Part shown: piece by piece, positions 40,014-47,903 of the stretch
How the letters are laid out: each line of letters begins with the position of its first letter
How positions within the stretch are numbered: position 1 is the first letter of the stretch
NCBI GenBank assembly: GCA_030426845.1
Contig: JAUHXR010000002.1
Location: 1-64,000 of the forward strand
DNA from: Polyangia bacterium
GTDB lineage: Bacteria > Myxococcota_A > Polyangia > Polyangiales > Sandaracinaceae
Direction: 5' to 3'
Length of the DNA stretch: 64,000 nucleotides
The notes under the pieces: model-generated
The model's input: the letters and a program-made list of their open reading frames with translations, nothing else
Database searches by the model: none
What the model was told of the DNA's origin: nothing
Translations under genes and position numbers: made by a program

Positions 40014-42245
40014 ATGACCACCGGCAAGGGCAAAGGGAAGAAGGGGCGCGTGGGCTCGTCGCTCACCGACGCCGTCGTCGCGGCCCTGGCTCAAGTGGAC
40101 GACAAGCCGGGGGCGGCCAAGGGGAGCGGCGAGCCGGCGCCGGTCAACGGGGCGCGCCACGGGTTCCGCTCGGGGCCCGGCTCGTTCGCCGATCTGAGCC
40201 GCCGCTGGGCGGGCGGCGCGCCGATGACCTCCGAGCCGCCGCGCGCGTCGGGGCCGGCCCCCGAGCCGGCGCCGGTCGAGGTCGAGGCGCGGGCCGAGTC
40301 GCTGCCCGCGCCCGAGCCGCCGATGGTGACCTCGACCGAGGCCACGATCCCCGGCATGCCGGCAGCGCTGTCGCCGGAGGGCGAGCCGCCGGCTTCCGAG
40401 GCCTCGCAGGCCGAGGCGAGCGCGGACGAGACCGCCGAGCGAGCGGCCGATGGGCCCCCGAGCGCCTCGGACGAGACGCCGGCCGCCGCCGAGCCCGCCG
40501 CCGCCGAGCCCGGCTCCGACAAGGCCGGCTCCGACCAGCCCGGCTCCGACCGGCCCGCCGCCGAGGAGTCGGCCGAGCCCCGGGCCGCGGAGGCCGGCGG
40601 CCCAGTGCTGGTCAGCTACTACGGGCGGACCGACGTCGGGCTCGTGCGCGAGCACAACGAGGACAACTTCCTCGTCGCCGATCTCGCCGAGGGCGTGCGT
40701 GACCCGGACAAGCCGTCCGACGCCACGGTGGGCCCCGCCGGGTGCGTCTTCGCGGTCTGCGACGGCATGGGCGGCGCGGCCGCCGGCGAGGTCGCCTCGC
40801 AGATGGCGGTCGACACCGTCCACGAGGTGATGGGCGGCTCGCCGCCGGCCGAGGACCGCGACGACTTCGCGCGCCGCCTCGTCACCGCGATCGAGGAGGC
40901 CGGCCAGCGCATCTTCAGCGCGGCCAAGATGGACCGCTCGCGCCGCGGTATGGGAACGACCGCCACGGTCGCCGGGATGGTCGACAACGTCCTGTTCGTC
41001 GGGCAGGTCGGCGACTCGCGGGCCTACGTGCTCCGCGGCGACCAGTTCGCGCAGGTCACGAAGGACCAGTCCCTCGTCAACCAGCTCATCGAGGCGGGGC
41101 AGCTCACCGAGGAGGAGGCGGAGGCGTTCGAGCACTCCAACATCATCCTCCAGGCGCTCGGCACCACCGAGGAGGTCACCGTCGACCTCACGTTCCTCGA
41201 GCTGCGGGAGGGCGACCGCCTGATGCTCTGCTCGGACGGCCTCTCCGGCCTCGTGCACGGCGACATGATGCGCGAGGTCCTCCAGGAGACGGAGGACAAG
41301 GAGGCGGCCGCCGCCAAGCTCATCCAGATGGCCAACGCGGGCGGCGGCCACGACAACATCTCGGTCATCGTGGCCGACTTCCACGGCGGCGGGCTGAGCG
41401 ACGACCAGAGCGCGCCCGTCCGCTACCAACAGTATCCGCTCCCGCCCTCCGACAAGCGGCGCCAGTCGCTGCCGCCGCGCGCGATCAGCATGAAGCCGGG
41501 GGCGACCAAGCCCGGCGCGGACGTGAAGCGGGACGCGACCGGTCCGTCGCACGACGTGGAGCTGCCGCCGGCGGGTGGCGGCAGCAACGCGCTGCTCTAC
41601 GCGGTGATGGTGCTGCTGCTCCTCGTCGGCGCCGCCGGGGCGTGGTTCCTCTGGGGCGGCTCGGGGGCCGGCGACGAGGGCAGCGATCTGCCGCCCCCGC
41701 CCGACGCGCCGGTCGCCGATCCGACGCCGGTCGAGGAGCCGCTCCCGGAGCCGCCGCCGGCCGAGCCCGGGACGATCACGATCACCAGCGACGTGGAGGG
41801 CGGCACGCTCTTCATCAACGGCGAGGACCGCGGCCCGCTCGAAGACGGCCAGCAGGTGACCCTCGCGCCCGGGGGCTACACCCTCGAGGTCCGGGTCGGC
41901 GAGACCGCCATCTCGCAGCAGACCGTGACCGTGACCGAGGGCGCGGCGATCGACGTGAGCCTCAGCGTCCCGGTGGGCGCGGCCGACGACCTGCCGGACA
42001 CCGGAGGCGCCGGCACCGAGGGCGACGCGCCCGACCAGGGGACCGAAGCGGCGGGGCAGCAGGGTGGCTCAGGGCAGGGCAGCTCGGAGCAGGGTAGCTC
42101 AGGGCAAGGTAGCTCAGGACAGGGTAGCTCAGGGCAGGGCGATACGGGGCGCTCGACCCGCCGCGGCTCCGGGCGCACTGGGGGCCGCAGCACGCCCGGG
42201 GGCAATACCCCCAACAACGGACCGCTCCCGACCAACCCGTTCTGA
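40014..42245 (+). CDS. PP2C phosphatase with membrane helix and PEGA domain
   Basis: A 743-residue membrane-bound Ser/Thr phosphatase. Residues 1-195 are a low-complexity linker. The PP2C domain is about 199-460, with REHNEDNF, VCDGMGGAAAGEVAS, GMGTTATVAG, VGDSRAYVLR, TKDQSLVNQL and GGGHDNISVI; the metal-binding Asp are kept. A transmembrane helix is at about 525-545 (LLYAVMVLLLLVGAAGAWFL). A PEGA-type domain follows (about 585-650, GGTLFINGEDRGPL). The end is a SGQG repeat region. The phosphatase probably faces the cytoplasm; PEGA is outside. It follows the FHA gene by two bases. Confidence 0.9.
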   Translation: MTTGKGKGKKGRVGSSLTDAVVAALAQVDDKPGAAKGSGEPAPVNGARHGFRSGPGSFADLSRRWAGGAPMTSEPPRASGPAPEPAPVEVEARAESLPAPEPPMVTSTEATIPGMPAALSPEGEPPASEASQAEASADETAERAADGPPSASDETPAAAEPAAAEPGSDKAGSDQPGSDRPAAEESAEPRAAEAGGPVLVSYYGRTDVGLVREHNEDNFLVADLAEGVRDPDKPSDATVGPAGCVFAVCDGMGGAAAGEVASQMAVDTVHEVMGGSPPAEDRDDFARRLVTAIEEAGQRIFSAAKMDRSRRGMGTTATVAGMVDNVLFVGQVGDSRAYVLRGDQFAQVTKDQSLVNQLIEAGQLTEEEAEAFEHSNIILQALGTTEEVTVDLTFLELREGDRLMLCSDGLSGLVHGDMMREVLQETEDKEAAAAKLIQMANAGGGHDNISVIVADFHGGGLSDDQSAPVRYQQYPLPPSDKRRQSLPPRAISMKPGATKPGADVKRDATGPSHDVELPPAGGGSNALLYAVMVLLLLVGAAGAWFLWGGSGAGDEGSDLPPPPDAPVADPTPVEEPLPEPPPAEPGTITITSDVEGGTLFINGEDRGPLEDGQQVTLAPGGYTLEVRVGETAISQQTVTVTEGAAIDVSLSVPVGAADDLPDTGGAGTEGDAPDQGTEAAGQQGGSGQGSSEQGSSGQGSSGQGSSGQGDTGRSTRRGSGRTGGRSTPGGNTPNNGPLPTNPF
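42061..42150. repeat. Six 15-bp in-frame repeats (SGQGS) in the phosphatase tail
   Basis: Six tandem 15-bp units with drifting sequence (for example AGGGTAGCTCAGGGC) encode SGQGS/SEQGS-type pentapeptides. Length changes here would keep the frame. Confidence 0.75.
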
Positions 42246-42312
42246 CCCCCCGGCGGCCGAGGGCGCGGATTTCGAGCAATCCTGCCGAGATCCCCTATGA
42301 TCGCCGGCGGCG

Positions 42313-43977
42313 ATGATTCGCCTCCACCAGACCTTCGGGGCCCACGCTGGGAGAGTCCTCGAGCTCGACCGCGACGTCGTCCGTCTCGGCCGGCTGCCCG
42401 ACAACGAGGTGTGCTTCGATGCGCACGCCGATCTCGACGCGTCGGGGCGGCACGCGGAGATCCGCCGCGAGGGCGGGCAGTGGGTGCTCGTCGACGTCGG
42501 CAGCCGCAACGGGACGCTCGTGGGTGGCCGCCGGGTCACGCGGCACGCGCTCGTCTCGGGTGACGAGATCGAGTTCGGGGTCGGGGGGCCGCGGATCCGC
42601 GTCGAGCTGCTCGGCGCGGTCGGCAGCAAGCACACCGCCCAGGCCACGCCGCTGTCGGCGCCTGGCCACGCGACGGGGGCGGCCACGCCGATGCCCCTCA
42701 GCCATCCGCCGGTCGGGCCGCCCAGCGAGCTGCCGCCGTCGGCCGGCCTCGGGCCGCCGGGCGCGGGCGTCTCCCTCCCGATCGGCACGCCCTCGCCGTT
42801 TCCCGGGCAGCCCCTCGCCGGCACCCCGCCGCCGTCCTCCCACGGGCCCTCGCAGATCCCCGCGTCGGCCCCCGGCCTCTCGGCCGCGCCGGGGGGCGAG
42901 CCGCGGCGCTACGGGCAGCGGACGGTCGGGATGATGATCCAGGCCGCGCTCGCGCAGGCCGAGCAGCAGCAGCAGCGAGGCGGCAACCGCTCGACCGCGT
43001 TCCTGCGCGCGGTGGCCACCGAGGCCGCCCAGTCGAGCTCGCGCGGCGTGAAGGTCGCGCTCTTTCTGCTCACCTTCCTCCTGCTGCTGACGCTCGGCGC
43101 GGTCATCGCGCTCTTCTTCTACGCGCGCTGGCAGGAGCAGGAGCTGCGCGACGAGAACGTCGAGCTGCAGCGCCAGCTCGCCGACCTCGGCGCGGGCGAG
43201 TCGGCCGAGCGCGATCGCCTGGCGCAGCGGATCCAGGAGCTGAACGAGCAGCTCAGCGACCAGAACGAGCAGCGCGGCTCGCGCATCGCCGAGGAGAACG
43301 ACGGCACGGTCTGGGCGCTGCTGCGCACGCACAACGGGCAGCGCTCGGTGCTCTGCACGGGGTTCGCGGTGCGGCGCGATCTGCTGGCGACCAACGCGCA
43401 CTGCGTCGAGGCGCTCGAGCGCGCGCGCAGCCGCGGTGACGCGGTCGAGGCCGTGCACAACCACGGCGGCCAGGGAGTGCCCATCGGGCAGATGTGGCGC
43501 CACCCGCGCTACGACGCGGACGTGCCCGCGAGCCCGGACGTCGGGCTGGTGCGCATCAGCGGTCAGACGACCCAGCAGGTCCGCCTCGCGAGCCTCCCGG
43601 AGCTGCGCCAGCTCGGCGCGGGCGACGACGTCTTCGTCCTCGGCTTCCCGAGCGCGATCGCGGAGAACGGCGCTCCGGTGGCCGGGATCGCGACCGGCGT
43701 GATCGGCCGCCTCACCGCGTTCGACGGCACGGCGGCCGAGCCCGAGGCGCGTTTCCTCGTGTCGCACAGCGCGTTCAGCGACGACGGGACCGCAGGGAGC
43801 CCGGTCCTCGATCGCGAGGGCCGCGTGATCGCGGTGAACGCCGGCAACTTCCGGACCCGCCGGCGCGTCACCGACACCGGCACGCGGGTGACGCGGACCG
43901 TCGAGTCCGAGACCCCCTACGCGTGGGCGGTGCGCGCCGACCTCCTGATGCAGATCCTCGCCGGCCTGCCCGAGTAG
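42313..43977 (+). CDS. FHA-domain membrane trypsin-like serine protease
   Basis: A 554-residue protein. An FHA domain is at residues 1-100 (LDRDVVRLGRLPDNEVCFD, DASGRHAEIRR, DVGSRNGTLVGG), then a Pro-rich linker, a transmembrane helix at about 246-270 (LFLLTFLLLLTLGAVIALFF), a short coiled coil and a trypsin-like protease domain from about 330. Catalytic triad candidates are His near 361 (LATNAHC), Asp near 409 (SPDVGLVRI) and Ser near 495 (GTAGSPVLD). The cytoplasmic FHA and exported protease link phosphorylation state to envelope proteolysis. It lies 67 bases after the PP2C gene. Confidence 0.88.
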   Translation: MIRLHQTFGAHAGRVLELDRDVVRLGRLPDNEVCFDAHADLDASGRHAEIRREGGQWVLVDVGSRNGTLVGGRRVTRHALVSGDEIEFGVGGPRIRVELLGAVGSKHTAQATPLSAPGHATGAATPMPLSHPPVGPPSELPPSAGLGPPGAGVSLPIGTPSPFPGQPLAGTPPPSSHGPSQIPASAPGLSAAPGGEPRRYGQRTVGMMIQAALAQAEQQQQRGGNRSTAFLRAVATEAAQSSSRGVKVALFLLTFLLLLTLGAVIALFFYARWQEQELRDENVELQRQLADLGAGESAERDRLAQRIQELNEQLSDQNEQRGSRIAEENDGTVWALLRTHNGQRSVLCTGFAVRRDLLATNAHCVEALERARSRGDAVEAVHNHGGQGVPIGQMWRHPRYDADVPASPDVGLVRISGQTTQQVRLASLPELRQLGAGDDVFVLGFPSAIAENGAPVAGIATGVIGRLTAFDGTAAEPEARFLVSHSAFSDDGTAGSPVLDREGRVIAVNAGNFRTRRRVTDTGTRVTRTVESETPYAWAVRADLLMQILAGLPE

Positions 43978-44016
43978 CCTCATCCCCCGCGGGGCGAGGC
44001 GCCCGGGAGCACGGGC

Positions 44017-44817
44017 TCAGAAGACCCCGCGGACGGCGCCGACGCAGCCGGTCGGTCCGCATGCGGCGGACGCCTCGACCTCGCCGCCGTCGTCGAGCAC
44101 CCACCAGAGCACGCCCGCGGCGGCGGCCACGAGGGCGACGCCGAACAGGACGTCGGTGCTGACGGTCAGCGCGGTCAGCGTGTCGATGTCGCCCGCCTGC
44201 TCCGCGCTGCACGCGCCGCCCGGGCACTGCGCCTCGAGCGAGCCGTACTGCTCGTTGGCGAGGATCGCGGTCACGACGCCCGCGACCAGCGCCGCGCCCC
44301 CGACCCCGAGGAGGATCGCCGGCCCGGCCCGCGATGGCTCCTCGCGGGCCGGCGGCGTCGGGTCGGCCGGCGGGTCGGCCTCGCGCGCCGCCTCCTCGGC
44401 CGCGCGCGCGTCGAGCTGGGCCTGGATGACCTGGATGCGCCGCTCGACGTAGTTGCGGTTCGCCGCCCGAGGCATCGCGGAGAGGAACGCGCGGTAGCCC
44501 GCGGCCGCGTCCTCGAGGCGCCCGAGTCGGTCGAGCGAGGTGGCGATGTTGTAGAGCAGCTCGGGGTGCTCGGTGAGCGCGTAGGCCTCGCGCCAGCTCG
44601 CCAGCGCCTCTTCGAAGCGGCCGTCGCTGAACGCGTCCTGCCCGGCCTGGAACAGGCTCCGCGCCTCGCGGTCCTCGCTGTCGGCCTGCTCGCGCGCTTC
44701 GCGCTGCTCGTCGGGCGGGCCCTCGCCCGAGGGCGACTGCGCGGCGGCCGTGGCCGAGAGCCCGGCCCAGGCGAGCGCGATCGTCAGGAGCCAGAGGGGG
44801 GTGCGCGGCTTGGTCAT
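44017..44817 (-). CDS. TPR protein with signal peptide and two C-terminal helices
   Basis: About 266 residues from ATG 44817 (AAGGAG nine bases upstream); ATG 44823 is an alternative. Signal peptide TPLWLLTIALAWAGLSATAAA, then a short TPR region (ARSLFQAGQDAFSDGRFEEAL, YNIATSLDRLGRLEDAAAGY). Two membrane helices (GPAILLGVGGAALVAGVV; VSTDVLFGVALVAAAAGVLW) close the protein. Common architecture in myxobacterial envelope proteins. Downstream of the RCC1 gene in the same direction. Confidence 0.8.
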   Translation of the reverse strand: MTKPRTPLWLLTIALAWAGLSATAAAQSPSGEGPPDEQREAREQADSEDREARSLFQAGQDAFSDGRFEEALASWREAYALTEHPELLYNIATSLDRLGRLEDAAAGYRAFLSAMPRAANRNYVERRIQVIQAQLDARAAEEAAREADPPADPTPPAREEPSRAGPAILLGVGGAALVAGVVTAILANEQYGSLEAQCPGGACSAEQAGDIDTLTALTVSTDVLFGVALVAAAAGVLWWVLDDGGEVEASAACGPTGCVGAVRGVF

Positions 44818-44831
44818 GGTCATCGGCTCCT

Positions 44832-47800
44832 TCACGGCAGGTCCATCAGGGTCGGGGCGAAGTAGAGGGGGTGGCCGCCCCCGGTCGCGCCCAGGTCGTC
44901 GGCGCCCCAGCAGGCGACCGAGCCGTTGGTCTGGAGCGCGCACGTCGTGTGGGCGCTGGTCGAGCCCGTGGTCACGGAGGTCGCGTCCGTCACCCCGCCC
45001 ACGACCTGGGGCGTCACGATGCTCCCGTAGTCGGTGCCTCCGACCGCCGAGAAGGTGTTGGCCCCCCAGCAACGTGTGTTGCCATCATCGTAGCTCGCGC
45101 AGGAGTGCGTCTCACCCGCCGCGACCGACGTGGCGCGGGCGCTGAAGCCGGTCGTCGACACGACCACCGGGGTCGTGGCGTTGACCCCCGTGCTGCCGTC
45201 ACCGAGCTGCCCCCCCCCGCCCGAGCCCCAGCAGGCGACGGCGCCGCCGGCCCGGAGCGCGCAGGCGTGCCGGAAGCCCACCGCGAGCGCAGTCACTCCG
45301 GTGAGCCCGGTGACCGGCGCGGGGCTGGTGTGCGGGGTGGTCGTCCCGTCGCCGAGCTGGCCGGTCGTGTTGGCCCCCCAGCAGACCACCGTGCCGCCCG
45401 CGCGGAGCGCGCAGGTGAAGTCGCGGCCCACGCCGAGCTGGGTGGCGTCGGTGATCCCCGAGACGAGCCCCGGGGCGCCGTCGGCGCCGCCGGTGTCCCG
45501 GCCGAGCTGACCGCTGTCGTTGGCGCCCCAGCAGTAGACCGAGCCCTGGCCGCTTCCCGCCGCCGACTCCTGGATGGCGCAGGTGTGGTTGTCGTCGATG
45601 GCGACCGCGATCTCCTCGCCGCCCGGGATGTCGACGAGCGTCGGCTCCGTCGTGTTCGCGGTCGGTCCGCCGGTCTGCCCGCGGTTGTTCTGGCCCCAAC
45701 AGAGCACCTGGCGGCCGTCCGGGGGCCCCGCGTCGACGATCACGCAGGTGCCGTCGCGCCCCGCGCTGACGTGCTGCACGCCGAGGAGGCCGCTGACCGC
45801 CGAGGCGTAGCTCTCGGCGCTGGGCTGGCCGGCCTTGTTCCACTCGGAGCTCCCCCAGCAGTAGAGCGCGCCGAGCCGGATCCCGCAGCCGTGGTTGAAC
45901 CCGAAGCTCACCTCGGTGAAGTCCGTCGGGGCGACCCCGGCCTGGTCGACCACCGTCACCGCGCTCTCCGCGTAGAGCGTGGGCCGGAGGATCTGGCCCT
46001 CGCCGCTCCGACCCCAGCAGTAGACGCGGCCGTCCTGGATGCCGCACGCGTGCCCGAGGCCCGAGTGGACCGTGCGCATCGCGTCGAGCCCAGGCACGCG
46101 GATCGGCGGGTCGCCGTTCTGCGTGAGCGGCGCGCGCAGGCCATCGCCGAACTGCCCGTTTCGGTTGTTGCCCGCGCACCGGACGCCGTCGCTCATGCGC
46201 CAGCAGAGGGCGTAGTTCACCATCCACGCCTCGAGCACCCCGCTCGGCTCGCGGGTGACCGGGACCGTCTCGTAGTCGACGGGGACCCGCGTCCCGAGCG
46301 CGCCGGCCGTGTTGTAGCCCCAGCAGCGGAGGCTGCCGCCCGTGCCGATGGTGCAGAAGGTCCGGTACTCGCGGAGGATCTCTCTCGCGTCGCTGACGCC
46401 CATCACGGTGACGGGGACGTGGCTCGACGTGGTGGTCCCGTCGCCCAGCGTGCCGTACTGGTTGTCGCCCCAGCACCGGACCGTCCCGTCGGTCAGGACC
46501 GCGCAGCTCGCCGCGTTGGAGGTCGCCACGTCGGTCGCGCTCATCGGCAGCGGCACGCGCGTAGCCTGGTTGGTGGTCGCCTCGCTCGTCGGGCGCCCCG
46601 TCTGACCGCGCGTGTTCTGGCCCCAGCACCAGACCCCGCCCAGGTCGTCCAGCGCGCAGGTGTGGGCGTCGCTGGTCGCGACGGCCACGAAGCTCCGGGC
46701 CGCGAAGGCCGCGTCGGCGCTCGTCACGAGCTGCGGCTCCGCTTCGCGAAGGGCGGGCGGCGGGTCGATGCCGAGCTGTCCCTGCGGCCCGAAGCCCCAG
46801 CAGCGGAGGCGGCCGTCGAGGCCGATGACGCAGGTCTGGTTGGCGCCCGCGCTGACCGCGCGGACGAGCAGCGGCGGCGCGCCGGGCGAGAGCGACTCGC
46901 GGACCATGACCGCCTCCTCCGGGCTGCGGGGCAGCAGGTCGGGCGCGGACTGGGCGTGCCGGTTCCGTCCCCAGCACCACAGCTGCCCGCTCTGGCGGAT
47001 GACGCAGGTGTGCCCGATCGAGCCGGCGACGTCGATCGCCGGGTCGCACACCCCCGCGACGCAGGCGGTGCCCGGGCTGCACACGACGCCGCACCCGCCG
47101 CAGTGGAAGGGATCGTCGAGGAGGCTCGCCTCGCAGCCGTTGCGCCCGTCGCCGTCGCAGTCGCCGAAGCCCGCGGCGCACTCCTGGACCTCGCACGCGG
47201 AGCTCTCGCAGGTCGTCGAGACGACCTGGGCCGTGCCGCAGGCCATGTCGCACCCGCCGCAGTGGCTCACGCTGCTCGTGGTGTCGACGCAGCTCCCGCC
47301 GCACACCGTGCCCGCGCAGGTCGCCGAGCACACCGGCGACGCGCCCGTGCTGTCGCAGAGCTCGCCGCTCGCGCAGGCGACGTCGCAGGCGCCGCAGCTC
47401 GTGGCCGAGGCGAGATCCGCCTCGCAGCCGTTGGTCGCGTCGGAGTCGCAGTCCTCGAAGCCGGCCATGCACCCGCTGAGCGTGCAGGCGCCCGCCTCGC
47501 ACGCGCCGACCGCGTTGGCGAGGTTGCAGGCCATCCCGCATCCCCCGCAGTGCGTGAGGCTGGTGTCGGTCTCCGCCTCGCAGCCGTCGGCCGCGGCGCC
47601 GTTGCAGTCCGCGTATCCGTCCTCGCAGCCCGCCGGCGCGCAGCGGCCCGCGACGCACTCGGCCAGCGCGTGCGGACCCACCGTGCAGTCGGCGGCGGTC
47701 ACGCACGGCTCGCCTCCGGGCGGGCCCGCGTCGATGACCGTGAAGTCGCCGGAGCTGCGCACCAGGCTGCACCCCGAGAGGAGCAGCCCGGCGCCGAGGG

Positions 47801-47852
47801 AGAGCGCGAGGAGCGCGCGCCGCGGGTTCGGAGGGGCGAGAGTGACGTCCAT
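44832..47852 (-). CDS. Giant Cys-rich RCC1-repeat lipoprotein
   Basis: A 1006-residue protein. Signal MDVTLAPPNPRRALLALSLG with lipobox LLLSGC (Cys 28). Residues about 50-275 are Cys-rich EGF/scavenger-like modules with repeated CGGCGMAC, GFEDCDSDATNGCE and CDGDGRNGCE motifs. Residues about 280-1000 carry many RCC1/ATS1 blades with the V/W-CWG-N-x-G-Q-L/T-G core (QLWCWGRNRHAQ, VWCWGQNTRGQTG, VRCWGDNQYGTLGDG), suggesting beta-propellers on the cell surface. Probable surface recognition protein; ligand unknown. Confidence 0.9.
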   Translation of the reverse strand: MDVTLAPPNPRRALLALSLGAGLLLSGCSLVRSSGDFTVIDAGPPGGEPCVTAADCTVGPHALAECVAGRCAPAGCEDGYADCNGAAADGCEAETDTSLTHCGGCGMACNLANAVGACEAGACTLSGCMAGFEDCDSDATNGCEADLASATSCGACDVACASGELCDSTGASPVCSATCAGTVCGGSCVDTTSSVSHCGGCDMACGTAQVVSTTCESSACEVQECAAGFGDCDGDGRNGCEASLLDDPFHCGGCGVVCSPGTACVAGVCDPAIDVAGSIGHTCVIRQSGQLWCWGRNRHAQSAPDLLPRSPEEAVMVRESLSPGAPPLLVRAVSAGANQTCVIGLDGRLRCWGFGPQGQLGIDPPPALREAEPQLVTSADAAFAARSFVAVATSDAHTCALDDLGGVWCWGQNTRGQTGRPTSEATTNQATRVPLPMSATDVATSNAASCAVLTDGTVRCWGDNQYGTLGDGTTTSSHVPVTVMGVSDAREILREYRTFCTIGTGGSLRCWGYNTAGALGTRVPVDYETVPVTREPSGVLEAWMVNYALCWRMSDGVRCAGNNRNGQFGDGLRAPLTQNGDPPIRVPGLDAMRTVHSGLGHACGIQDGRVYCWGRSGEGQILRPTLYAESAVTVVDQAGVAPTDFTEVSFGFNHGCGIRLGALYCWGSSEWNKAGQPSAESYASAVSGLLGVQHVSAGRDGTCVIVDAGPPDGRQVLCWGQNNRGQTGGPTANTTEPTLVDIPGGEEIAVAIDDNHTCAIQESAAGSGQGSVYCWGANDSGQLGRDTGGADGAPGLVSGITDATQLGVGRDFTCALRAGGTVVCWGANTTGQLGDGTTTPHTSPAPVTGLTGVTALAVGFRHACALRAGGAVACWGSGGGGQLGDGSTGVNATTPVVVSTTGFSARATSVAAGETHSCASYDDGNTRCWGANTFSAVGGTDYGSIVTPQVVGGVTDATSVTTGSTSAHTTCALQTNGSVACWGADDLGATGGGHPLYFAPTLMDLP

Positions 47853-47903
47853 ACCGGGGTCTTCGCCGCGACCCCGGCGGATCTGACGGCCCCGGTCCGC
47901 GGC

